DNA of 64,000 nucleotides from Aristolochia californica (Eukaryota > Streptophyta > Magnoliopsida > Piperales > Aristolochiaceae), in contig JARWKL010000004.1 in NCBI GenBank assembly GCA_029961685.1, positions 18,722,348-18,786,347 of the forward strand, given 5' to 3'. Of the stretch, positions 1 through 11,724 are shown in pieces. Under the pieces are notes generated by a model. The model ran no database searches and had not been told where the DNA came from. It was given only the letters and a program-made list of their open reading frames with translations. The position numbers and the translations under genes were made by a program. Positions within the stretch are counted from its first letter, which is position 1; the number at the start of each line of letters is the position of its first letter.

Positions 1-3000
1 TTTACAATCATCTATGATCGTTAGGTCATCTATTTGTAAATGGTCAAAATAATGGCTGGTTTGACTCGGGTAAATATCCCACCGCACGTTCACTTGCGAA
101 TTTAAAGTTATTCTCTTTAAAAAAATTTGATCCATAGCTCACTTGCATGTTTAACATGTTTGAATCATGCATATCCAATTTTTAAAACATATGTAGAAAA
201 ATCTCTTTCTTATAAAATTTCGAGCTATTACGATTGAACTTGTGGAATTTCCCAAACTTCAATAACAAAATTTTGGTCTTCATTTGTGGTGTGTGAATAA
301 ATTTTCTTTACTTAAATTTTTTTATTGCCTTAAATTCCTTCCTTATATAAACTCTAAAATTTTTATTTTGTTGTGATCTATTTGCCTTTTATCTTTTTTT
401 TTTCTACGAGATGAAGGGCAAGTGAGAACTCATGTTTTTATTTAAGAAAAAATTATACAACTAAAATGGAAAAGCACAATGCACAAATGAAGAGAGTTAA
501 TTTCAAAAAGTCTCTATAATTTTTAGGGATTGTAAACTCTATTTTGTTTTTTATATATCAGGTTCAGCAATTGTCGGGAAAAGGGGGAGGCGGGTGATTT
601 TTATTTGAGTGTTGACTTCCAATCCATAAGTCATTCGTTAAACAAATATAGCCCGTTACGCATGATAAATCACATTACAATCATCTATAATCGTTAAGTC
701 AGCGTTTTGTAAAAGGGCAAAATAATGGCTTGTTTGACTCGGGTAAATATCCCAACGCACGTTCACTTGAGAATTTAATGTTATTTTCTTTAAAAGGTTT
801 AGATCCATAGTTCATTTGCATCTTTAACGTGTTTCAAGAATGCATTTCCATTTTTTAAAACATGTGTAGAAAAATCTCTTTCTTATAAAATTCCGAGCAA
901 TTAGGGTTGCACTCGTGGAATTTCCTAAACTTGGAAAACAAACATTTTGTGTCCATTTGTGGTGTGTGAATAAATTTTCTTCACTTAAATTTCTTTATTG
1001 CTGTAAATTCTTACCATACATAAAATCAAAAAAATTTATTTTTTTGTGATCTTTTTGCCTTTTATCTCTTTTTTGGTTTACGAGACGAAGGGAAAGGGGA
1101 AACTCAAGTTTTGATTTACGATAAAAGCACACATCTAAAATGGAAATTCACAATGCATGAATTTAGATTGAGATGATTCCTAAATGTTTCTATAATTTTA
1201 TGGATTGTAAACTCTTTTTAGTTTTTAAATATCAGGTTCTGCAGTCGTCGGGAAAAGCGGGAGGCAAGGGATTTTTAACTGAGTGTTGACTCCCAATCCT
1301 TACAAAAATATAGTCTGTTACGCATGATAAATCACTTTACAATCATCAATGATCATTAGGTGAGCTTTTTGTTAATTGGCAAAATAATGGCATGTTTGAC
1401 TCGAGTAAATATCCCACAACATGTTCACTTGTGAATTTAAAGGGATTCTCTTTAAAAATTTTGGATCCATAGGTCATTTGCATCTTTAACATGTTTCAAG
1501 CATGCATATCCATTTTATAAAATTTTTTTAGAAAAATCTCATTATTTTAACATTCCGAGCTATTAGGGTTGAACTAGTGGAATTTCCCAAACATGGATAA
1601 CAAAACTTTTTTGTTCATTTGTGGCGTGTTAAAATATTTTCTTTACTTACATTTGTCTATTGCTTTAAATTCTTTCCATACTTTAACTCTAAAATTTTCA
1701 TTTTGTTGTGATCTATTTGCCTTTGATCTCTTTTCTTTGTTTACGAGATGAAGGGAAAGTGAAAACTCAAGTTTTGATTTAAGAAAAAAGTATAAATCTA
1801 AAATGGAAATGCACAATGCACAAATATAGAGAGAGATAATTCCAAAATGTGTCTGTAATTTTAAGGGATTGTAAACTATTTTTAGTTTTTATATATCAGG
1901 TTCTGCATACATCGGGAAAAGGGGGAGGCAGGCGATTTTTAACTGAGTGTTGACTCCCAATCCATAAGTCATTCCTTACCCAAATATAGCCCGTTACGCT
2001 AGATAAATCACTTCACAATCATCTATGATCGTTAGGTCAGCTTTTTGTAAATGGGCAAACTAATGGCTAGTTTGACTCGGGTAAATATCCCACCACACCT
2101 TCATTTGAGAATTTAAAGTTATTCTCTTTATAAGGGTTGGATCCATTGGTAATTTGCATCTTGAACTTGTTTTAAGCATGCATATTCATTTTTTAAAACA
2201 TGTGTAGAGAAATCTCTTTCTGATAAAATTCTGAGCTATAAGGGCGTAACTAATGGAATTTCCAAAACTTGGAAAACAAAAACTTTGTGTTCAGTTGTGG
2301 TTTGTGAATAAATTTTCATTACTTATATTTGTTTATTTTTTAAATTCTTTCCATTCATAAACTCTAAATTATTATTTTTTTGTTGTTATATGTTTTCCTT
2401 TTTTCTCATTTTATTGTTTAGGCGAAGAAGGAAAACTAAAAACTCAAGTTTTGATTTAAGAAAAAAGTATCCATCTAAAATGGAAATGCACAATGCACAA
2501 ATATAGAGAGAGATAATTCCAAAAAGTGTCTGTAATTTTTAGGGATTGTAAATTCTTTTTAGTTTTTATATATCAAGTTTTTCAATCGTAGGGAAAAGAG
2601 GGAGGCGGGGGTTTTTTAACTGAGTGTTGACTCCCATTCCATAAGTCATTCCTTACAAAAATATAGCCCGTTACACATGATAAATCACTTTACAATCATC
2701 TATGATCGTTAGGTCAGCTTTTTGTAAATGGGCAAAATAATGGCATGTTTGACTCGGGTAAATATCCCACCGCATGTTCACTTGAGAATTTAAAGCTATT
2801 CTCTTTAAAATTTTTAGTTCCATAGGTCATTTGCATCTTTAACAAGTTTGAAGCATGCATATCTATTTTTTAAAACATGTGTAGAAAAATCTCTTTCTTA
2901 TAAAATTCCAAGCTTTTAGGGTTGAACTAGTGGAATTTCCCAAACATAGATAACAAAACTTGCTTGTTCATTTTTCATGTGTGAATAAATTTTCTTTACT

Positions 3001-6000
3001 TACATTTATTTATTGCTTTAAATTTTTTCCATACATAAAGTCTAACATTTTCATTATGTTGTGATCTATTTGCCTTTTATCTCTTTTTTTTGTCTACGAG
3101 ATGAAAGGAAAGTGAAAACTCAAGTTTTTTTTTAAGAACAAAGTATACATCTAAAATGGAAATGAATATTGCACAAATGTAGAGAGAGATAATTTCCAAA
3201 AGTATCTATAATTTTTAAAAATTTTAAACTCTTTTTAGTTTTTATATATCAGGTTCTGCAATCGTCTGAAAAAAAGGGAGGCGAGGGATTTTAAATTGAG
3301 TGTTGACTCCTAATCCATAAGTCATTCCTAACAAAAATATAGCCCGTTACACATGATAAATCACTTAAAAATCATCTATGACAGTTAGGTCAGCTTTTTG
3401 TAAATGGGCAAAATAATAGCTTGTTTGACTCGGGTAAATATCCCACCGCACGTTCACTTGAGAATTTAATGTTATTCTCTTTAATAGGTTTGGATCCCTT
3501 GGTAATTTGCATCTTTGACATGTTTCAAGCATGCATATCCATTTTTTAAAACATGTGTAGAAAAATCTCTTTCTTATAAAATTCCGAGCTATTAGGGTTG
3601 AACAAATGGAATTTCCAAAACTTGGATAACAAAAACTTTGTGTTCATTTGTGGTGTGTGAACAAATTTTCTTTACTTAAATTTGTTTATTGCTTTAAATT
3701 CTTTCCAGACATAAACTCTAAAATTTTCATTTTGTTGTGATATTTGCCTTTTATCTCTTTTTTTTCTTTATCAGATGAAGGGAAAGTGAAAAGTTAAGTT
3801 TTGATTTAATAAAAAAGTATACATCTAAAATGGAAATGCACAATGCACAAATGCAGAGGAGATAATTCTAAAAAGTGTCTATAATTTTTAGGGATTGTAA
3901 AGTCTTTTTAGATTTTATATATCAGGTTCTGTAATCTTCATGAAAAGGGGGAGGCCAGGGATTTTTAACTGAGTGTTGAATCCCAATTCATAAGTCATTC
4001 CTTATAAAAATATAACCTTTCACGCATGATAAATCACTGTACAATGATCTATGATCGTTAGGTCAACTTTTTTAAATGGGCAAAATAATGGTTTATTTGA
4101 CTAGCGTAAATATCCCACCGCACGTTCACTTGAGAATTTAATGTTATTCTCTTAAAAAGGTTTGGATCCATCGGTCATTTGCATCTTTAACATATTTCAA
4201 GCATGCATTTCCATTTTTTTAAACTTGTCTGGAAAAATCTCTTTCTTATAAAATTTCGAGCTATTAGGGTTAAACTAGTGGAATTTCCCAAACTTGGATA
4301 ACAAAACTTTTGTATTCATTTGTAATGTCTGAATAAAATTTCTTTACTTACATTTGTTATTTCTTTAAATTATTTCCATACATAAACTCTAAAATTTTTA
4401 TTTTGTTGTGATCTATTTGCCTTTAATCTCTTTTTTTGTTTACGAGATGAAGGGAAAGTGTAAAATTAAGTTTTGATTTAATAAAAAAGTATACATCTAA
4501 AATGGAAATACACAGTGGAGAAATGTAGAGAGACATAATTCCAAAATGTGTCTCTAATTTTTATGGATTTTAAATTCTTTTTAGTTTTTATATATAAGGT
4601 TCTGGAATCGTCGGGAAAAGGGGGAGGTGGGGAATTTTTAATTGAGTGTTGACGCCCAATCCATAAGTCATTTCTTACAAAAATATAGCCCGTTATGCAT
4701 GATAAATCACTTCACAATCATCTATGATCGTTAGGTCAACTTTTCGTAAAAGGGCAAAATAATGGCTTGTTTTACTCGAGTAAATATCCCACCGCATGTT
4801 GACTTGAGAATTTAATGTTATTCTCTTTTAAAATGTTGGATCCATTGGCCGTTTGCATCTTTAACATGTTTTAAGCATGCATATCCATTTTTTAAAATAT
4901 TTGTAGAAAAATCTCTTTCTTATAAATTTCGAGCTAAAAGGGTTGAACAAGTGGAATTTCCCAAACATGGAGAACAAAACTTTTGTGTTCATTTGTGGTG
5001 TGTGAATACATAAACTCTTCAATTTCATTTTGTGGTATTGCTTTAAATTCTTTCCATACATAAACTCTTAAAATTTCATTTTGTTGTGATCTATTTGCAT
5101 TTTAGCTCATTTTTTGTCTACGAGATGAAGGGAAAGTAAAAAATCAAGTTTTGATTTACGAAAAAAGTATAAATCTAAAATGGAAATGCACATTGAACAA
5201 ATGTAGAGAGAGATAATTCCAAAAACTCTTTGTAATTTTTTGGGATTGTAAACTCTTTCTTGTTTTTATATATCAAGTTCTGCAATCGTTTGGAAATGGG
5301 GGAGGCGAGGGATTTTTAACTGAGTGTTGACTCCCAATCCATAAGTCTTTCCTTACAAAAAGAAAGCCCGGTATGCTTGATAAATCACTTAACATTCATC
5401 TATGATCATTAGGTCAGCTTTTTGTAAAAGGGCAAAATAATGGCTTGTTTGATTCGGGTAAATATCCCACCGCACGTTCACTTGAGAATTTAAAGTTATT
5501 CTCTTTAAATTTTTTGGATATATAGGTCATTTGCATCATTAACATGTTTCAAACATGCATATCAATTTTTTAAAACATTTTTAGAAAAATCTCTTTCTTA
5601 TAAAATTCCGAATGATTAGGGTTGAACTAGTGGAAATTCCTAAACTTGGTTAACAAAATTTTTTGTTCATTTGTGGTGTGTGAATAAATTTACTTTCCTT
5701 ACATTTTTTTATTCGTTTAAATTATTTCCATACATAAACTCTAAAATTTTCATTTTTTTTATGTGATCTATTTGCCTTTTATCTCTTTTTTGTTTACGAG
5801 ATGAAGGGAAAGTGAAAACTCAAGTTTTGATTCAAGAAAAAAGTATACATCCAAAATGGAAATGCACAACGCACAAATGTAAAGAGAGATAATTCCAAAA
5901 TATGTTTGTAATTTTAGGGATTATAAACTCTTTTTAGTTTTTATATATCAGGTTCTGCAATTGTTGGGAAAAGGGGGAGGCGGGGGATTTTTAACTTAGT

Positions 6001-7425
6001 GTTGACTCCGAATCCATAAGTCATTCCTTAAAAAAAAAATAGCCCGTTAGAGATGATAAATCACTTTACAATCATCTATGATCGTTAGGTCAGCTTTTCG
6101 TAAATGGACAAAATAGTGGCTTGTTTGACTCGGGTAAATATCCAACCGCACGTTCACTTGAGAATTTAATGTTATTCTCTTTAAAAGGTTTGGATCCATA
6201 GGTAATTATCATCTTTAATAAGTTTCAAGCATGTACATCCATTTTTGAAACATGTGTAGAAAAATCTCTTTCTGATAAAATTCTGAGCTATTAGGGTTGA
6301 ACTAATGGAATTTCCCAAACTTGGAATTTCCCAAACGTTTTGTGTTCATTTGTGGTGTGTGATTAAATTTTATTTACTTACATTTGTTTATTGCTTTAAA
6401 TTCTTTCCTTATATAAACTCAAAAAGTTTCATTTTGTTGTGTTCTATTTGACTTTTATCTCTTTTTTTGTTTACGAGATGAAGGGAAAGTTTAAACACAA
6501 ACTTTATTTAAGAAAAAGTATACATCTAAAATGGAAATGCACCTCTTTTTTTGTTTACGAGACGATGGGAAAGTGAAAACTCATGTTTTGATTTAAGAAA
6601 AAAGTATACATCTAAAATGGACATGCACAATGCACAAATGTAGAGAGATAATTCCAAAATGTGTCTATAATTTTTATGGATAGTAATATCTTTTTAGTTT
6701 TAATATATTAGGTTCTGCAATCGTCGGGAAACGAGGGAGGCGGGGGGATTTTAACTGAGTGTTGACTCCGAATCCATAAGTCATTCCTTAAAAAAATAAA
6801 GTCCGTTACGGTTGATAAATCACTTAACAATCATCTATGATCATTAGGTCAGCTTTTTGTAAAAGGGAAAAATAATGGCTTGTTTAATCATGTAAATATC
6901 CCACCGCACGTTCACTTGAGAATTTAAAGTTATTCACTTGAGATATATAGGTCATTTGCATCTTTAACATGTTTCAAACATTCATATCCATTTTTGAAAA
7001 ATATTTTAGAAAAATCTCTTTCTAATAAAATTCCGAGCGATTAGGGTTGAACTAGTGGAAAGTCCTAATCTTGGATAACAAAACTTTTTTGTTCATTTGT
7101 GGTGTGTGAATAAATTAACTTTTCTTACACTTGTTTTTTTATTTAAATTCTTTCCATACATAAAGTCTAAAATTTTCATTTTGTTGTGATCTTTATGCCT
7201 TTTATCCCTTTTTTTTCTTTACGAGATTAAGGTCAAGTGAAAACTCAAGTTTGATTTAAGAAAAAAGTATACATCTGAAATTTAAAAGCTCAATGCTCAA
7301 ATGTAGAGAGAGATAATTCCAAAAAGTGACTGTAATTTTTAGGGATTGTAAACCCTTTTTAGTTTTTCTATATCAGGTTCTGCAATAGTCGGGAAAAGGG
7401 GGAGGAGTGGGATTTTTAAATGAGT
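1..7425 (+). repeat. Array segment 1: monomers ending near 611 to 7,425
   Basis: Eleven landmarks lie near 611, 1,285, 1,949, 2,626, 3,302, 3,975, 4,648, 5,326, 6,001, 6,761 and 7,426; the first unit is cut by the window start. Some alternate monomers share variants. The units at 1,285-1,949 and 2,626-3,302 both have AATTTAAAG before the GGATCC region and an A-rich CCAAACATRGATAAC. The units at 5,326-6,001 and 6,761-7,426 both follow TTGATAAATCACTTAACA and share TATATAGGTC in place of GGATCCATAGGTC, plus an altered GCGATTAGG or TGATTAGG. This points to an old two-monomer period, more weakly supported than the nine-monomer unit further right. The interval 6,001-6,761 is overlong because of an internal duplication. 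Confidence 0.8.
6459..6628 (+). repeat. Tandem duplication of about 85 bp inside a monomer
   Basis: The stretch starting CTCTTTTTTTGTTTACGAGA and ending at ATGCAC appears twice in direct succession, at 6,459-6,542 (84 bp) and 6,543-6,628 (86 bp), so this monomer interval is about 760 bp. The two copies are not identical. The first reads AAGTTTAAACACAAACTTT and the second AAGTGAAAACTCATGTTTTG. They therefore look like two diverged monomers joined by an out-of-register exchange rather than a fresh slippage copy. Confidence 0.88.
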
Positions 7426-9450
7426 GCTGATTTCCAATTCACAAGTCATTCCTGATAAAAATATAGCCGGTTACGCATAATAAATCACTTTACAATCATC
7501 TATGATCGTTAGGTCAGCTTTTTGTAAATGGGCAAAATAATGGTTTGTTTGACTCGCGTAAATATCCAACCGCACGTTCACTTGAGAATTTAATGTTATT
7601 CTATTTAATAGGTTTGGTTGCATAGGTCATTTGCTTCTTTAACATGTTTCAAGCAAGGATATCCATTTTTAAAAAACTTGAGTAGAAAAATTTCTCTCTT
7701 ATAAAATTCCAAGCTACAGGGTTGAACTAGTGGAATTTCCCAAACTTGGATAACAAAACTTTTGTGTTCATTTGTGGTGTGTGAATAAATTTTCTTTACT
7801 TACATTTGTTTATTGGTTTAAATTAATTCCAAACATAAACTCTAAAATTTTCATTTTGTTGTGATCTATTTGCCTTTGACCTCTTTTTTTGTTTACGAGA
7901 AGAACAGAAATTGAAAACTCATGTTTTGATTTATGAAAAAATTGAACTTCTAAAATGGAAATGCACAATGCACATATGCAGAGAGAGATAATTCCAATAA
8001 GTGTTTGTAATTTTTATGGATTGGAAACTCTTTTTAGTTTTTATATATATCAGGTTCTGCAATCGTCGGGAAAGGGGAGGCGGGGGATTTTTAACTGAGT
8101 GTTAACTCCCAATCCGTATGTCATTCCTTACAAAAATATAGCCCGTTACGCATGATAAATCATTTTACAATCATCTATGATCGTTAGGTCAGCTTTTTGT
8201 GAATGGGCAAAATAATGGCTTGTTTGACTCGTGTGAATATCCCACCGCACGTTCACTTGAGAATTTAATGTTATTCACTTTAAAAATTTTGGATCCATTG
8301 GTCATTTGAATCTTTAACATGTTTCCAGCATGCATATCCATTTTTTTAAAACATTAGTTGAAAAATCTCTTTCTTATAAAATTCCGTGCTATTAGGGTTG
8401 AACTAGTGAAATTTCCCAAACTTCGATAACAAAACTTTTTTGTACATTTGTGGTATGAGAATAAATTTTATTTACTTATATTTGTTTATTTCTTTAAATT
8501 CTTTTCATACATAAACTCTGAAATTTTCATTTTATTGTGATCTATTTGCCTTTTATCTCTTTTTTTGTCTACGAGAGGAAGGGAAAGTGAAAACTTAAGT
8601 TTTGATTTAAGAAAAATGTATACATCTAAAATAGAAATACAAAATGCACAAATGTAGAGAGAGAGATAATTCCAAAAAGTGTCTGTAACTTTTAGGGATT
8701 GTAAACTCTTTTTAATTTTTATATATCAAGTTCTGCAATCGACGGGAAAAGGGGGAGGCGAGGTATTTTTAACTAAATGTTGATTCCCAATCCATAAGTC
8801 ATTCCTTACAAAAATATATCCCATTACGCATGATAAATCACTTTACAATCATCAGTGATCGTTAGGTCAGCTTTTTGTAAATGGGCAAAATAAAGGCTTG
8901 TTTGACTCGGGTAAATATGCCACCGTAGGTTCACTTGAGAATTTAATGTTATTCTCTTTAAAAGGTTTTGATCCACAGGTCATTTGCTTCTTTAACATGT
9001 TTGAAGCATGCATATCCATTTTTTAAAACATGTGTAGAAAAATCTCTTTCTTATAAAATTTCGAGCTATTAGGGTTGAACTTGTGAAATTTCCCAAACTT
9101 GGATAACAAAACTTTTGTGTTCATTTGTTGTGTGAGAATAAATTTTCTGATTTAAATTTGTTTATTGCTTTAAATTTTTTCCATACATAAACTCTCAATT
9201 TTTCATTTTGTTGTGATCTATTTTCCTTTTATCTCTTTTTTTCTTTATGAGATGAAGGGAAAGTGAAAAATCAAGTTTTGATTAAAGAAAAAAGAATACA
9301 TTTAAAATGGAAATGCGTAGTGCACAAATGTAGAGAGAGATAATTCCAAAAAGTGTCTGGAATTTTTAGGGATAGTAAACTTTTTTTAGTTTTTATATAC
9401 CAGATTCTTCAATCGTCGGGAAAAGGGGGTGGTGGGGCATTTTTAACTGA

Positions 9451-10024
9451 GTGTTGACTCCCAATCCATATGTCATTCCTTACAAAAATATTGCCCGTTA
9501 TGCCTGATAAATCAATTTACAATAATCAATGATCTTTATGTAACCTTTTCGTAAATGGGCAAAATGATGGCTTATGTCACTCAGGTAAATATCCCACCGC
9601 ACGTTCACATGAGAAATTAATGTTATTCTCTTTAAAAGGTCTGGATCCACAGGTCATTTGTATCTTTAACATGTTTCAAGCATGCACATCCATTTTTTAA
9701 AATATGTGAAGAAAAATGTCTTTCTTATAAAATTCTGAGCTATTACGGTTGAACTAGTGGAATTTCCCAAACTTGGATAACAAAGCTTTTGTGTTTATTT
9801 GTGATGTGTGAATAAATTTTATTTTTTTAATTTTGTTTATTTCTTTAAATTCTTTCCATACATAAACTCTAAAATGTACCTTTTGTTGTGATCTATTTAC
9901 CTTTTGTTCTCTTTTTTTGTTTATGAGATGAAGGGAAAGTGAAAACTCAAGCTTTGATTTAAGAAAAAAGTGTACATCTAAAATAGAAATGCACAATGCA
10001 CAAATGTAGAGAGAGATATTAGTG
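9451..10024 (+). repeat. Internally deleted monomer, 573 bp
   Basis: The interval between landmarks is about 100 bp short. The sequence passes directly from GTAGAGAGAGATATT to AGTGTATTGACTCCC at about 10,015-10,024. The usual TAATTCCAAAAAGTG, TTTTTAGTTTTTATATATC and the whole G-rich island are lost. A long minus-strand open frame (9,754-10,071) results from this deletion and is not evidence for a gene. The unit carries an AAGCTT site at 9,949-9,954, a mark of the B lineage. Confidence 0.85.
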
Positions 10025-11377
10025 TATTGACTCCCTATCCATAAGTCATTCCTGAAAAAAATATAGCCCATTACGCATGATAAATCACTTTACAATCATC
10101 TTTGATGGTTAAGTCAGCTTTTTGTAAATGGGCAAAATAATGGCTAGTTTGACTCGGGTAAATATCACACTAGATGTTCACATGAGAATTTAATGTTATT
10201 GTCTTTAAAAGGTTAGGATACATAGGTCATTTGCATCTTGAATATGTTTCAAGCATGCATATCCATTTTTTAAAACATGCGTGGAAAAATCTCATTCTTA
10301 TAAAATTCTGAGCTATTAGGGATGAACTTGTCGAATTTTCCAAACTTTGATAACAAAAATTTTGTGTTCATTTGTGGTGTGTGAATAAATTCTTTTTATT
10401 ACATTTGTTTATTGCTTTAAATTCTTTCCATACATAAAATCTAAAATTTTCATTTTGTTGTGATCTATTTGCCTTTTATCTCTTTTTTTGTTTAGGAGAT
10501 GAAGGGAAAGTGAAAACTCAAGCTTTGATTTAAGAAAAAAGTGTACATCTAAAATAGAAATTCACAATGCACAAATGTAGAGAGAGATAATTCTAAAAAG
10601 TGTCTGTAATTTTTAGAGATTGTAAACTCTTTTTAGATTTTATAAATCAGGTTGTGTAATTGTCGGGAAAAGGGGGAGACGAAGGATTTTTAATTGAGTG
10701 TTGACTCCCAATCCATAAGTCTTTCCTTAAAAAAACAAAGCCCGTTATGCATGATAAATCACTTTACAATCATCTATGATTGTTAGGTCAGCATTTTGTA
10801 AATGGGCAAAATAATGGCTTGTTTGACTTGGGTAAATATCCCACTGTACGATCACTTGAGAATTTAATGGTTTACCCTTTAAAATGTTTGGATCCACAGG
10901 TTATTTGCATCTTTAACATGTTTCAAGCATGCATATCCATTTTTTAAAACATGTGTCGAAAAATCTCTTTCTTATAAAATTCTGAGCTATTAGGGTTGAA
11001 CTAATGGAATTTCCCAAACTTGAATAACAAAACTTTTGTGTTTATTTGTGGTGTGTGAATAAATTTCCTTTACTTACATTTGCTTATTGCTTTAAATTCT
11101 TTCCATATATAAACTCAAAAATTTTCATTTTGTTGTGTTCTATTTTCCTTTTATCACTTTTATTTTTTTTAACGAGAGGAAGGGCTAGTTAAAACTCATG
11201 TTTTGATTTAAGAAAAAATTATACATCTAAAATGGAAATGCACAATGCAAAAATTTAGAAAGAGGTAATTCCAAAAAGTGTCTATAATTTTTAGGGATTG
11301 TAAACTCTTTTTAATTTCTATATATCTGGTTGTGCAATCGTCAGAAAAAGGGGGAGTCTGGGGCTTTTTAACTGAGT

Positions 11378-11724
11378 GTTGACTCCCAATCCTTTTCCAT
11401 ACAAAAATATAGCCCGTTACGCATAATAATTCACTTTACAATAATCTATGATCATTAGGTCAGCTTGTTGTAAAAGGGCAAAATAATGGCTTGTTTGCCT
11501 TTTATCTCTTTTTTTTTTACGAGATGAAGGGCAAGTGAAAACTCATGTTTTGATTTAAGAAAAAAATATACATCTAAAATTGAAATCCACAATGCACAAA
11601 TGTAGAGAGAGATAATTCCAAAAAGGGTCTGTAATATTTAGGGATTGTAAATTCTTTTTTGTTTTTCTATATCAGGTTCTGCAATCATCAGGAAAAGGGG
11701 GAGGCGTGGCATTTTTAATTGAGT
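11378..11724 (+). repeat. Half-length monomer, about 346 bp
   Basis: Two landmarks lie only about 346 bp apart. Near 11,491-11,498 the sequence jumps from AATAATGGCTTGTTTG to CCTTTTATCTC. This removes about 330 bp that include the GGATCC site, the dyad and the GAACTAGTGG block. The joint falls where TTGTTTG of one part resembles CTATTTG of the other, as expected for a deletion or exchange at short imperfect homology. The unit keeps the GAGAGAGA stretch and the purine island. Confidence 0.87.

Larger units (their letters stand above)
7425..11724 (+). repeat. Array segment 2: degraded copy of the nine-monomer unit (H, I, A, B, C, one unassigned, half unit)
   Basis: Landmarks lie near 8,101, 8,779, 9,451, 10,024, 10,700, 11,378 and 11,724. 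The monomers read as lineages H (7,425-8,101; ATGGATTGGAAACTC and a shortened GGGAAAGGGGAGG), I (8,101-8,779; AACATTAGTTGAAAAATC and AATCGACGGG), A (8,779-9,451; GCGTAGTGCAC and TATATACCAG), B (9,451-10,024; GATCTTTATGT, CACATGAGAA, AAGCTTTGAT, CCCTATCC) and C (10,024-10,700; GCATCTTGAA and AAAAATTTTGTG). The next monomer does not fit D, and a half unit follows. Compared with the full unit, D to G are missing here. Confidence 0.72.

Noticed and set aside
600..640. W-box-like TTGACT and CCAAT motifs at the landmark, read as a promoter
   Set aside because: The motifs are too short, there is no gene to drive, and their repetition is explained by the monomer.
9754..10071. 105-codon minus-strand open frame
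   Set aside because: It is created by the deletion of about 100 bp at about 10,020 that fuses two normally separate parts of the monomer.
11378..11724. Possible evidence that the monomer is a dimer of about 335 bp
   Set aside because: Only one unit of this length exists, and the two halves of the full monomer show no similarity to each other; it is explained by a deletion.
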